NCBI GenBank assembly: GCA_920105625.2
Contig: OV050032.1
Coordinates: 14,669,834 to 14,733,833 of the forward strand
Direction: 5' to 3'
DNA: 64,000 bases
DNA from: Clusia tigrina
Taxonomy: Eukaryota; Arthropoda; Insecta; Diptera; Clusiidae
Shown one piece after another: positions 48,631 to 60,427 of this stretch. The translations under genes and the position numbers were made by a program. The notes under the pieces were generated by a model that did no database searches, was not told the origin of the DNA, and worked only from the letters and a program-made list of their open reading frames with translations. How positions within the stretch are numbered: the stretch's first letter is position 1; each line of letters starts with the position of its first letter.

Positions 48631-50400
48631 GAATAGGAATAAAATGTACAATATACTACACATATATTGCTTTTTATGTCTTTGGAGATCTGACTCATTC
48701 CAATCATGACGTAAGCCTTACAATTCGCACACGTATCTCTGAACATACACGCGCTCGTGTACAAAACCCAATTTTGTAACACGCTGCTCCATTGCAGTCA
48801 TCGCAGATATTCTCACAATTAATTTCAGTTAGAGGTACTCTATCAAAGGCAGACATTGTTGTATTCCATTGTACGAGGCGGCGGCATCAAGCTAAGCTCA
48901 GGAATTCATGTATCAACATACGAGTAGACTCGTATCTTGCTCCGCGATAGTTCTGTCGCACAGTGGAAATCTCGTAGAAACCACTTAAAACGCCACAATT
49001 ACTATTCACGTTTCAATATTTGTAGAATTCCGAATTCTCATGATGATTGCTGCTGGTCTGGTGGTGGTGGGGCGGCACGGTCGACCGGACCACGTGATTA
49101 CGGTGCTTCGACTGACTGACTGACTGGCGGCTACTTTGTTGGCGTAATTCAGTTGTTGTTGTTAGCGTTGCTGTTGGGTTTTTTGTCGGCTCTATGCCAC
49201 AGAGCAGTCTACCAAGCATAAATAAAGCTCACCCACAGAGGCCTGTGCCGGCGCTCTGACCATACAACATTAGATAGATTTGAACTATTTTAACGGCAAA
49301 TAAGATTAGAAATAACCGAAGAAGAAGAATGCTTAAAGAAACAAACAAACAAAAAGCAGAAATTGTGGCTTTTACTTTTTGTATCGGTATCTCTGAAACC
49401 GTATGACCTAAAAGCGAACTGCTTAATAATTAATTTTGCCCCAGAATGACAGAATGTGTTAAGAGGCGATCCAAAGGCAAAACTATGGATTTATACGGGT
49501 ATGTGTGCGTCCCAGTTTGACCGGAGGTATCGATTTGGCCCGTCAGCAGTTCGATGGGCAAAAACTACTGAAATATAACTCGGGCAACAATGTGCCTGAA
49601 CCAAGAGTATTTACGTATATTGTCTTTGCCTGAACTAAGTTATGATTCAGGCAGAATAGAGTAGAAAATGAACTGCCTATGCAAAGGAAGCTACGGGTAC
49701 AAAATAATAGAATGCTACGAAAGAGATGCGAATACGATAACGCAGAGAAAGAAATCGTACGCAGTAGCGTAGAGAGAGAATAAAAACCAAATCGGTGCGG
49801 AACAAGAAATATGATCGAGAGATAAGTGTAAATATAGTGGGCACAGTGGGAGTAAGGTAAAAAAGTTGATCGAAACAACGCAGTATCGTGCGATAACGTC
49901 TACATAGGGAGATATAAGAGAATAAAATTGGTAGCAAATAAAATTAGAATATGATTGTAATCGAATAGTAGTGTGCGAGTTATAATGCATTATAATGAAA
50001 TAGAATAAAATAATTGTAATTAAATTGAACTCGAAGTAAAACTGGAGAGGAGTCATTGGAATGATGGCAGAATACAAGTGCTCAAAGAAATAAAAAAATA
50101 TATATTTACAGGGCTTTCCAGAGTCCACCAATGGTACTAACCAACAACGTACAAAAGCAGCTATTGGAGATTTTTGTTTCTCTCCACCTCTTGAAACTAC
50201 GTTGAAGACTGGAAGGTTTCAGTTGAAAAGATTTGTAGGCAAACGCCCACCTTATGTTGTATGAGTATCTTCCAAGCTGCGTCTAGAAACTCAATCAACT
50301 TAAGACCTTAGGCAAGAACTTGTATGATTCTTTCCACTTGACTCTGCTTTGATTCTTTCCACTTGAATATGCAGTAGGATCATCGTGAGTATGGAATGTG
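48631..50400. other. Unassigned intronic sequence
   Basis: No gene is recognised. The segment 49660-50100 is AT-rich with overlapping minus-strand frames of up to 138 codons and low-complexity composition, without a known domain. TACGAGTA occurs at 48919. Confidence 0.4.
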
Positions 50401-51700
50401 TAGGTAGGTAGGTAGGTTGGGCAGCCGCATCACCAATAAACCAGTGATGCCGCTTAGACCACCAGTTGGGTCCGTTGTGAGCCGCGGATGCGAGGCATGA
50501 CTACGCTTCCCCCTCCAGATTGAACCAATCTGAGCCCTTTACAAAGCGAAGAAGGTTGTTACCAACTGACTGGCATAGACCATCTATACTTGTTCAGAAG
50601 TGGGATCCTAGTAAACGTTCCCTATTTCTAGCAAAAGCTGGACATGTGCAGAAGAGATGCTGGACTGTTTCCAGTTCCTCCACAGAAGAGATGCTGGACC
50701 GTTTCCAGTTCCTCCACAGAAGAGATGCTGGACCGTTTCCAGTTCCTCCTCAGAAGAGATGCTGGACCGTTGCCAGTTCCTCCACAGAAGAGATGCTGGA
50801 GCGTTTCCAGTTCCTCCACAGAAGAGATGCTGGACCGTTTCCAGTTCCTCCACAGAAGAGATGCTGGACCGTTTCCAGTTCCTCCACAGAAGAGATGCTG
50901 GACCGTTTCCAGTTCCTCCACAGAAGAGATGCTGGAGCGTTTCCAGTTCCTCCACAGAAGAGATGCTGGAGCGTTTCCAGTTCCTCCACAGAAGAGATGC
51001 TGGACCGTTTCCAGTTCCTCCACAGAAGAGATGCGGGATCGTTTCCAGTTCCTCCACAGAAGAGATGCTGGAGCGTTTCCAGTTCCTCCACAGAAGAGAT
51101 GCTGGACCGTTTCCAGTTCCTCCACAGAAGAGATGTGGGATCGTTTCCAGTTCCTCCACAGAAGAGATGCGGGATCGTTTCCAGTTCCTCCTCGTTCCCG
51201 CAGCTGCGACAGAAATCGTGTGTGTGAACTCCCATTCTTCTTGCATGATTTCCTATTAGACACTGTCCCATGAGGGCTCTTATTAAAGTCCTAATTTGTA
51301 GTCTATTGAGTCTAATGATATTCCTAGATAGACGCAGATTTAGCCTCGGCCATGTTTGCCTGGCGATTTCCACCTTTGATTGGTAGAATTAATTAGTGTC
51401 TCCCTTATGAGAAGTTTACAAGTCTAGAGGGAGAATCGCACCAATAGTGGACGGAAACTAAAGATATTAGGGAGATTGAATCCTTCATTCCAGAGAGCTC
51501 TCGCAAGAGAACCACCAAAGAATATCAACGTAATTCTGTAGTTATGAAGATTTGTCGCCCACTTAACTCGTAACGTGAAGAGAAAATCAAATATTTTGTT
51601 CTTCTTCTTTATAGGACTTCTTATTACGTTGATGTTCTTTGGAACCACAGAGATACTTGGCCTCAGCCAAGAGATACTTGGCATATGCCTACTAACAATT
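50401..51700 (-). pseudogene. LINE 3' end (zinc motif, C-terminus, tail) carrying a minisatellite
   Basis: On the minus strand, 51373 down to about 51200 encodes RLNRLQIRTLIRALMGQCLI, then GNHARRMGVHTHDFCRSCGN and EEELETIPHLFC. This is the C-terminal CxxC...HxxxC motif of RNase H-bearing LINE ORF2. The codons EELETIPHLFC then expand into 16 tandem 34-bp copies. Beyond the repeat, 50600-50520 resumes with LINE-like C-terminal codons (FVKGSDWFNLEG...), then a GC-rich 3' UTR and a CCTACCTACCTACC tail (50401-50416 on the plus strand as GGTAGG units). The 51424-51700 part resembles the segment before the motif seen at 7780-7850. Non-functional. Confidence 0.8.
50651..51194. repeat. 34-bp minisatellite, 16 copies, derived from LINE zinc-motif codons
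   Basis: Sixteen units of exactly 34 bp, beginning GAAGAGATGCTGGACCGTTT and ending CCAGTTCCTCCACA. Variants are GGACC, GGAGC and GGATC. The GGATC type, identical to the neighbouring unexpanded LINE codons (ETIPH on the minus strand), is clustered at the right end. Because 34 = 3x11+1 and the unit has no stop in any frame, five overlapping frames of about 200 codons on both strands stay open. These are artefacts. Confidence 0.98.
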
Positions 51701-51913
51701 GGCATACAAGTGCCATGGAATGTGTAGAACTGGATTAACCCAAAGTGGTTCTCTGAATTTGGAGTATCGTCGATGATTTTTCCCTGAGATGCGTTAAGTA
51801 ATTCAAATTACTCTCAAAAAGAAACATCTGGTGGGGTTTTCTGCCTTTACTTTCCGATGAGGAATCTGCATAAAGCTGATTACTTTTGATGTGTACAATC
51901 TTAGTGCTTCGGT

Positions 51914-52126
51914 TTATGGATTTTTTAAGCCCGAATATTGGCAGTAAGTAAAGCCCGGAACGAAACGTCGTTGCCAGGACGCAATACCTAAACATTTTCT
52001 CAGCTCTCGTATATTCCGTGGAGGTTCTAGTTCTATGATCCCCGCCACCTTATCAGGGTCCGTGTTAATTCCCTTTTCGCCGACCATGTGCCCGAGATAT
52101 CTGAGTTCTTTCACTACTCCAATCAT
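51914..52126 (-). pseudogene. Ty3/gypsy retrotransposon pol fragment (RT thumb/connection)
   Basis: Encodes KELRYLGHMVGEKGINTDPD, then KVAGIIELEPPRNIRELRKC and LGIASWQRRFVPGF. The series YLGH.V...GI.TDP.KV..I.....P.NI.ELR..LG..S..RRFVP.F is diagnostic of gypsy-type Pol immediately after the RT active site. No LTR, protease, integrase or envelope is seen. It is an isolated relic about 470 bp upstream of Lasp exon 2. Confidence 0.9.
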
Positions 52127-52596
52127 CTGCTACTTTTTCTATTACTACTGCCTATGATGTCTCTGGGGAAACGTAATTCGTATAGAATCTGCAAGAATTA
52201 TCGATGTTGTAAGGACGTGATTTGCTACTTCAAAGTATCCCATATTTTTTGTATTAACACCTAAATCCGACGACTATTTATGAGGAGGTCTCTGGTCAAA
52301 TGTAATGAGCAATTAATATGAAAAATCGAGCGGATGTGATGGGTCCCAATTCCTTTATATCGGAAACGACGATCACAAAAATGTTTTGTATATTTCTTGC
52401 TTCGCTTTCGGCATGCTCTTAGGCACACATACACGCACACGTGTTGTTCTATAGGCGCATGCGTAGCCCTCAAAGTATGCGTGTAACGAAAATGTGTGTG
52501 CCAAGCCCAAAGCCACTTAATTGCATTCCATTCTAATGTTATTTTCTTGATTGACATCAAAGTTATAACTGTTCCTTTTTTCTGATTTATTTACAG

Positions 52597-52691
52597 ACGT
52601 GGCATAAAACTTGCTTCAAGTGCACCGAATGTGGCATGACGCTGAATATGAAGACATACAAGGGCTTCAACAAACTGCCATACTGTGAAGC
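52597..52691 (+). CDS. Lasp: Lasp, coding exon 2 (second half of LIM domain)
   Basis: Encodes [20 protein letters not shown] followed by [12 protein letters not shown], joining in frame to exon 1 (residues 24-55). His26, Cys29, Cys32, Cys35 and Cys53 complete five of the remaining six LIM zinc ligands. Spacing is C-x2-C-x17-H-x2-C-x2-C-x2-C-x17-C, normal for a LIM domain. The last ligand (His56 in Lasp proteins, sequence ...CEAHIPK in the fly family as I recall it) must be in the next exon. The acceptor is TTTACAG and the donor GTAAGT at 52692 leaves the codon for Ala55 split after its second base (phase 2). Nebulin repeats and SH3 lie outside the window. Confidence 0.95.
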
Positions 52692-52951
52692 GTAAGTACC
52701 CCAAACAGAATATTTTTAATTAAGCTAAAGTAGGCCCAGTCGGGCAGGCAGCTACAACAACAACTGCGTATCAGCGCGCCCCGCCAGCAGCAATTATCCT
52801 TATCAATTTGGCACTGACGGAGGGGGCAGATGCCGTTTTGTTTAATCTTATCTGGAATGCGCTGCGGCAAATGCATGTCGTACCATGGCAGGCAGACCAT
52901 AAAAGCCTCGTGGTGCTGCTCGCTGCAGCACAAATGTCGATAATGTCATAT

Positions 52952-52974
52952 AACAACAACAACAACAACAACAA

Positions 52975-53008
<34 letters not shown>
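52952..53008. repeat. (AAC)n(AGC)n compound trinucleotide
   Basis: About nine AAC units switch directly to about ten AGC units, 260 bp after exon 2. Confidence 0.97.
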
Positions 53009-53009
<1 letters not shown>

Positions 53010-53269
53010 GCAACAATAGCGGAGAGAAAAAATAATAAATAAATGACTTTTTGTGTTGAAAACACGCACGGACGCACGCACATCCAAACGAACCCCAACG
53101 TAATCTTATTAACTTTTATTATCATTTTATCAACTCAGAAAGCAACAACACACAAAACGCTTTGTTTCTATGAGTATCTTCCACAACAATGCAGTTATTT
53201 TCGAAAGTGTTGAAGGCGGGGTGCGTTGCGGAGAGCAGCGGAAAATGCGCTCACTTCCGCAGAGGAGTT

Positions 53270-53310
<41 letters not shown>

Positions 53311-53312
53311 GA
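53270..53312. repeat. (GTT)n trinucleotide repeat
   Basis: An uninterrupted GTT run of about 14 units. Confidence 0.97.
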
Positions 53313-53569
53313 GGTAAAATGTGTGTCAGAAGTGTCATTCAACAACACAATGCCGCACCGATGGCAGTAGGTACGCACAACAACACTCCATAGCTCTGCA
53401 TAGCCGCCCAGTTGGAAAGCGCTTCGTTTATGTAGGTCAGCAACCAATAAAATCAACACTAGAAAATTAATTCACTACTTGTATGGTTGAATTTTGCCGC
53501 CTCAATGCGGGGCACTTAAATAAGTTGAAATAGTTACTGCTCGAAAATGAACACGGATGCTATTAAATA

Positions 53570-53810
53570 ACATAAAGAGGGGTCGTGAGTTTGAATCCTG
53601 CCTCGGCATGGTCTCTCACATATTTTGAATGAAAAATGAAAAACGTAGAACAACACATATACACAAATCGGGTTCGAATCCTCTCCAGGGTCTTCGATTC
53701 TCCTCGAATCGAAGATCTTAGTTGCTAGTACTCATCCCCCAAACCCCTTTGGGTACATAATTAATTATAATGCAAGGTATGATAATAATAAATAAAACAA
53801 AATATCGTAC
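53570..53810 (+). other. Possible tRNA-related (SINE-like) segment
   Basis: Two B-box-like strings (GAGTTTGAATCC at 53590 and GGGTTCGAATCC at 53671) lie 80 bp apart and are followed by a perfect hairpin, TCTTCGATTC / GAATCGAAGA (53691-53715, 5-nt loop). An AT-rich tail AATAATAATAAATAAAAC follows near 53780-53800. No cloverleaf could be drawn because the T-stem does not pair. Confidence 0.25.
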
Positions 53811-53929
53811 TTGGATTGGTCGATCTATTTATGATAAACGAGACCCGTACTCGAGTATCCATATACGATCTACCACCACGCCAGTTCAAGGAATAACTAA
53901 TTTGGTAGGAAAATTTTGAAAAAAATTAT

Positions 53930-54245
53930 AATGGATTTATAAAAGATTGCTTGGGTTGACCACTATGCGAGATTAGGCGCATTGGAGATGAAAATCTTGT
54001 CTAGACAAGAACCTCGTGACTATGGTCATTTCAATATTTTAAAAAACATACCGGATCAAAACATAATCTGCTCAATAACGGATTATATGATCCCAAAACG
54101 ACAGTTTGATCGCAATTTTGAGATCATTATCTCAGACCGTGATGAATGGAACATAGAAGGACCTTGGGTCGACCTTAGAATTCTAGAATTTGTTCACAGA
54201 CGGTTCAAAAACAAGCACCGGAGTCGGTGCAGGGGTCTAACATGT
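53930..54245 (+). pseudogene. LINE fragment spanning RT-RNase H junction
   Basis: Encodes PRDYGHFNILKNIPDQNI and FDRNFEIIISDRDEWNIEG. After a one-base frame break near 54195 it continues with FTDGSKTSTGVGAGV, the start of the RNase H domain. Sequence switches to a mariner-like element near 54250. Confidence 0.8.
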
Positions 54246-54255
54246 TAACGGTAGC

Positions 54256-54740
54256 CTACGGGAACTCAACAATGTCGAAAACACAAGTATACGACGTTTG
54301 ATGATTGGCCTCGGTCAGGTTGTCCATCCACCTCTGTGACTGACGAAAACATCGACAAAGTTAAGAAAATTGTACTCGGAAGATCGTCGTGCGAGCATCA
54401 GGGAGATAGCAGCCGATATTGGTGTCACGCTCGGTGCGGTGCAAAGCGTTATGCACGATACCTTGGGGATGAGACGAGTTAAAGCTCAGTTTGTGCCGAG
54501 AGTTCTGAATTTTTTCCAAAACCAGCATCGCATTGCTGTCGCTAAAGGCATACTTTCTCTAGACCAAAATGTTATCGGAGGCATCATTACCGGTAACGAA
54601 ACATGGGTCTATGAATATGCCATCGAAACCAACCAACAATCATTGGAATGGCGCTTCTCAGACGAGTGAAAACCCAAAAGACCACGACAAAGTCGATCCA
54701 AAATCAAGGTTTGCGTTCAACGTCAGCCGTCATCGCTGGT
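54256..54740 (+). pseudogene. Mariner-like transposase N-terminal fragment (second family)
   Basis: Encodes PRSGCPSTSVTDENIDKVKK, then, after a frame break near 54373, EDRRASIREIAADIGVTLGA, RVLNFFQNQHRIAVAKGIL and ITGNETWVYEYAIETNQQS, SLEWRF. This is the N-terminal DNA-binding half plus the first catalytic block of a mariner-type transposase unlike the copy at 34817. The first catalytic Asp is replaced by Asn (TGNETWVY where the family has TGDETW). The second and third catalytic blocks and both terminal repeats are missing. Confidence 0.85.
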
Positions 54741-55034
54741 AAAGTGCGCATCTGTTTACACAATCAAATGACACATTTTTCTCACATTCTTACTCGTATT
54801 TGAGAGCTTTGCTGCCACCTGGCATAAGTTTCCAATTGGGTTGCAGAGCGCACACTGCCACAATGCAGGATGTTACCACAGCCATTGTTTTCGAAGCTTG
54901 GGCATTTGTTTGTTTGCTTTACTACTCGCGTTTGTTTGTGTGAAGGTGCTCGCTTGATGCAGTTCTGTGTGGACAATGTCACACTCCATTAAAGCTGTCG
55001 AAATAAGTACTAGTGTCAGTAGTAACTGAGAGAG

Positions 55035-55091
<57 letters not shown>

Positions 55092-57520
55092 CTGTTGTGC
55101 CTAGACAAATAGTTTGTTGGAATTTTTATTATGAGTGACACCGCTCTCGTTCGCTCTGCATAGGAAATGCAGCAAATCCACACTACCAAGCAAAGACAAG
55201 AAGAAGCAGAACAACAACAACAACAACAACAACAACAAAGTTAAATGTTGAGCATTATCAACACTTTTAGGGTAATGGTTCCTGCCGCAGAGCATACACA
55301 AATAAACACACACATACACATTGAGCGCACTGTGAGTTGTTGTATTTTGCCAGTTTACCATATGCATTTATATACCCGCGACTCTCTCATCCATCAATTA
55401 AATGGTCAAAACTTTCTTAAACGAAGCCGACTCACACACACAATAATGCTGAATCCCACAAAAATGGGCTTCCTTCGTAGATGTGCACAAATCCTCTGTA
55501 GCTCTGTACAATGGTGAAAGGAAATCGGGGCAAAAATGGAGAAAACGTATTGGGTCAGAACTTAATTCCGAGTTCTCCATCACAGCGCTGTATTTCAGGC
55601 AGCTTGGTAATGCCAACCAAGGAGGAAATAAGTCTGCCTAACCAGGGAGGAAATAAGTCTGCCTAAAGAACTGTGGTACCTGAGGGATGGTGACCATCTA
55701 TTCTATCAGCCTTGCATCCTCCTAAAGAAGCCCTTCGCGATTCCATTTCTGATCTGTTAGAAACAACAGATTATCAGGACAGCTTATCTGGCCCAGACTG
55801 GAGCCTCATACTCAACATGCTTGTGTCACTCCAGCAATTAAACGGAATTAAAGTTACAAAAGACAATTCAAAATGGATCTAGTGGGGGGGGGGATAATGA
55901 TTTCTTAAATTTGCCCGAAATGAATGCGAGTTTAGGGTGACCCCATCCTCGGCACGGGCAGACAAACAGCACCCAATCGAAAGGCGAATCTATAGCTACC
56001 AGATATTCTGGGCGAGGAGAGGATACATCATTTGCAACTGGATGGTGTATGACTTCGAATTGTGGTGGTGAATGTGAACGCTGTGTCGTCTATGCTTCCT
56101 TGTACGCCACCATGAGCTTGTGTGTGTGTGTGTGTGAGTCTGTCTGGGTATGTGTGCGTGTACGCTCCTATTTAGTTGGCTGCATTCCAACGAAGTCGGA
56201 ATAGCAAATAATGCAGATTTATTTTATTGCAAAGCGGAGCTGCAGTTGGAGCATACCTACACTTGGGGCCTATGTACACGCTGCAGACGATGACGCGTCT
56301 CTTCCATTGTCTCTGAGACACTCTTCCACTTCGACTCTGCCGTCCATGGCGTGCAGTGATGCGTGTGGCCTCGAGCTATGTGCATATCTGATCCGACTAC
56401 ATGAGACCCACCGCACTCCAATGATGTCATTTTGCACATTGCCGCGCGCGCAGCTCTTTCAGTCCACTTTTCCTTTTTTGGATAATACTTCAACACTATT
56501 GAACGAAACATGCCAACATGCTAGCATGCCAGTATATGTGGCAGTAGGAAGACATCGTCGTTGTTGTTGGTGCTGTTGTTGGTTTTGTTGCTGTGGTGCT
56601 GCACAATTAATTGTGAATGGCATCAACATGTGCATTGTCGCACTTCTGTCCGTCCATCCATCATGTGAGTGTGTTCGTGCCTTTGTTGCCATTTACTCTC
56701 GGGTCTATTTGTATCCCATACGCCTCCGAAGTTATTGCCCGTGTTCCCGCATCTTTCTGGAATCACTGGTTCCAAAAAAAAATCCGTCCTCTGCATGCAA
56801 ATTGTACGATGCGCCTATGATGCATTACTCTACTTGTGTGCTCTTGTTCAACTGCATATATAAATAACAAGGAGAGCTTCAAGAGGCACATGGCCTTACG
56901 GCATCTTCCGTTGATTGCACTCTAATTGGGCGAAATGGCTGCGCAGCCAGAACTAAGCCAAAAGTGAGTGACTCAGATCCGTGATCGTAGCTATCAACAA
57001 CAACAAGAACAAAGTTCAACAACATTCCGCCCAAAATCCATATAAATAGTTTCTTACATTTACAACTGAATTAACTGGTGGTAAAACTCAATTGGGTCCG
57101 AATCATGACACTCGTGGCGGTGGAATTACCCACCGCTGATGTCATTATTCGGCGATTGGTGGCTGTATTCACCAGCATTATTTGCCTGATCTGATATTTC
57201 TGAACTATTATTGTGAAGGGTGTTCAGTTCAGTAGAAGTGGCAAACCCTACAGGGTTAGGATAGGTTAGAGTCACAGAAAAAGGAAGCTCATGTAGGCCA
57301 AGAAATCGCCCGTTGTTTTACCAGAAACACATGCGTGCCTTCAACTGAAACACCCCCCGGGACAGAACGGGGAGCCAATGTGCGATTTCCTTAGGAAGCG
57401 ACTATTCAAACTTCGAGGGATGTTCATCATTAGGGTATTAATTAATTTATACAAATTTACCCGTGGTTGAATTGATGAGATGAATGAGATTGGATTGTCG
57501 AGAACGTACTTTTTATAGCG
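54741..57520. other. Unassigned intronic sequence
   Basis: No gene is recognised. Contents: (GT)n at 55039-55089, (AAC)n at 55210-55240, and a 26-bp direct repeat around GGAGGAAATAAGTCTGCCTA at 55619-55668. The 218-codon plus frame at 56211-56867 runs through a GTT repeat, has no recognisable domain and is opposed by open minus frames; I regard it as chance. Confidence 0.4.
55039..55089. repeat. (GT)n microsatellite
   Basis: About 25 GT units preceded by a GA run. Confidence 0.97.
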
Positions 57521-57539
57521 TGGCATGTTCGTCACCTGG

Positions 57540-58090
57540 GATTATGGGTGCCAAGATATCGCAGAGTATTCAGTAGTAATACGAAATCACATAGGAAAAA
57601 TAGTAGGTTTTCTATCAGGTCATTACTACCTGAAATATCACCTGACTAAAATCCACATTCTTGAGGATACGGAGTGCCGGCTCTGTCTAGCAGAAGAGGA
57701 AACCACAGAACACATACTGTGCGACTGCATTGCGTTGGCAAGAACCAGAATGAATATATTCCACCGCGACCAGCTGGCTCCGGAAGAAATAAAGAATGCT
57801 CCTGTTATGGACATTCTCAAATTCATCCATAAAGCGGAAAAGATAATGAAGGAACATGACTTTCAGCTACTTCCTTTCTCTAGAGACGGAACATCTAGGT
57901 AAAAAAGAACCTGATAACTTTAATTGTGACGCTTTGACATCACCAAACGGACGAAATGCTATGGCATTATTGAAGAAACGCCGGTACTAAACCTATAGGG
58001 CATAGTAGATCGGACAGTTGTGATCACATGGATCATTAATGACAAATGTAGTATGACACAAAAGATCTTTAGGTGGCAGTGTCGGCCATG
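57540..58090 (+). pseudogene. LINE ORF2 C-terminal zinc motif and 3' UTR
   Basis: Encodes IRNHIGKIVGFLSGHYYLKY, then HILEDTECRLCLAEEETTEH, ILCDCIALARTRMN and a C-terminal tail to the TAA after GTSR. The CxxC...HxxxCxC motif is the same as at 7855, 31850 and 51250 but clearly diverged, so at least two LINE families contribute. The 58040-58090 end (AAGATCTTTAGGTGGCAGTG) resembles the tail repeat at 4437. Confidence 0.75.
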
Positions 58091-60427
58091 GGGCAAACTA
58101 CTAAAGCTAAATTATTATTATTTAATACGAAACCACGGCAATATTTCTTCGTCCTCCTTCGATTCAAAGAAATTATTTTGTACTTAGGGTTCCTGACCGC
58201 TTTATTGTTGGCTGTTTCAGGTATTTTTCTCATTTCTCCTTCCCAACTGATTTTGATACCCGCTTTTGTCCAAAGGCAGGGGCTTCAGATTCTATAATTT
58301 CATCATGTATGCAGGGGTAGTTTTGTGCAAAGCAATTCCAAAGGACCTGAGACGTTGTTCTCTGTTAAACAGATGTAGTTTGTCTCTGGAACTGTCCAGT
58401 GTCATGTAACTAATGGAACCATAGTACTGTTTCTCATTCTTTCGTTCAAATACTGAATATAGTGGCGATGTATTATATGAACCTCTACAGTTATTCGTAT
58501 CCTATGTTTCTTCGTCGGCAACGAGCTACTGTGCTGTGGTACTCGTACTTTCTCAGAAGTCTAGGAATGGTCTCCTCCAGAGACCAGATGAGTAGTTCCT
58601 GGAACTGTACAGGTCCTTAGTATATCTATATCCCTCTCTATAATTCCTGTCTACCTTTTGTGTGGCTTTAATGTTGGAAGTGAGGAATTTATTCGAACAG
58701 GTGCATGAGCCATTTTCGAGTAGATCCTTGTATTAATGATAAGTGCCCTGAGCAATGTGATGAGATGTCCTCTTTAATGTGCCACAACACAATGCAACGG
58801 CATCAGCATACTTTTACCTCAGTTTGGGCTGCTACACGAGATTGGATTGGATTGGCCTGGCCTGTTACATTAACATACAAACTCACTGAACCAGATACTT
58901 GATGGTTTTTACTTTCGACACACACACACACACACGCTGATGGCAAGATTAAAAGATTAAAATATTCCATTTTCGATGATGATCTCATAAAGAAAAATTG
59001 CTCTTAAAAAATCGAAAGGAAAACAAGAGCAGCAACAACAACAACAACAACAACAACAGCAGAGCAACCTTTTCAATTACCAAAATTGTTTTGCCGCTTT
59101 TGTTCGACTGCTCGTATACTCGCGTACAATTGAAAACGAGCACACAGAAGTGCACATTCAGTTGGATTTTATGGACGCCTATGTACGGGTCGACGTTTAC
59201 ACTCATTGCCTGCACAAATAGTGCAGGTCGGGCGCACGAGTGAGCGAACGACCAGTGCTTGCTTGGGAGTGCCACACACACATCCATCAAACGGAGTGAA
59301 GAGTTCAAAGTGGGGATTTTTAAGTATGCACTCGTGTGGCGTGGCATGGGGCTGAAACGGTTGTAGGAAACTGCCTATTAACGACATGCCAGTTCCCACT
59401 AATTGTGGCACGGCGGAACGAACTGCAGCGGACCGATAGAGAGGCACATCCATTGACGGACTGGACTGTCTGTGGCCATTATAATATAATTTAAAGAGCG
59501 CGTAATGACCGCAATTTTAAGCTTAAGTATTATCGATTCGCTGGCCTCAAATGCGTAGGTGGTCGCATGTAGGCTCCTCCGCCCAAAACCACCGGCCCAG
59601 TGGAACGGCAGTAGCGATAGCTGGTGGAGCCACGAACAGTCTTCTTAAGTAAATATGTAAGCAATAAACATGCACGCACTCACATGGGCCACACGCACTT
59701 GGGAATGGTTCGAAACGCCTGTGGAATTTACATAGGTCGAAGAGGAAGAAGACATCATTGATTTATTGTTACTCGTAGAAGACCATCACCGTGGAAAATC
59801 TGTACGAGCTCTTTATAGCAACCGGAGTGAACACGGTGATACGGTGGTTACCTCCAGTTTGGAAACAAGCAGCCGACCTCAGTGGGAATTTCTTTTAGCT
59901 CAAGTTTTCTGACAGCTTGGACGGTGTTTCAGGCTGTAATCAGTCAAATAATAAGATTACTTTGGGCCTAGTTAAATGGACCTATTTTCCAAAATGGTTG
60001 TTTGTGAATATTGGAGACGAGATTGCCCAGTAGGGAGCGACACACTACTCTGCATTTTATGCCAAGCTGTTCAAATAGTGCTAAGGAAGAACTCATAAAT
60101 ACCTATTTCCAGTGAGTAGTAGGGAGTTTCGGAAAGAAGAAGAAGCACGATAATAGGAACAGAAGGAACAATTAACCGAAAGTTTCTAGAAATACACACA
60201 AACAATTGGGGATTTTGTGTTCCTTTGGATACTAGAGAAGTTCCCAGGGTTCAACTGATGGATATATGTAGTGAGCACTTAGAAATGTGAGTAGGATAGA
60301 AATGGATTGGCAAATTTTCAAATTTGCAATTGAAAAACAAACACCCGATGGACAGGATCAGAGATCGGCAAGAATGTGGCTGGCTTTATTTCTTAAATAT
60401 TTGCAGTCAATCTGGTTCATTCTTATC
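58091..60427. other. Unassigned intronic sequence
   Basis: No gene is recognised. Contains a CA run (58918-58935), an (AAC)n run (59033-59058) and TACTCGTA at 58540 and 59770. The part at 58300-58660 has the look of an old LINE UTR, but no coding survives. Confidence 0.4.

Noticed and set aside
50520..51373. Five overlapping frames of about 200-235 codons on both strands that look like a repeat protein family
   Set aside because: A 34-bp repeat without stops in any frame; only the unexpanded minus-strand part is genuine LINE coding.
56211..56867. 218-codon Cys-rich frame as a possible nested gene
   Set aside because: It runs through a GTT repeat (Cys/Trp run), with no domain, and two long minus frames overlap it.
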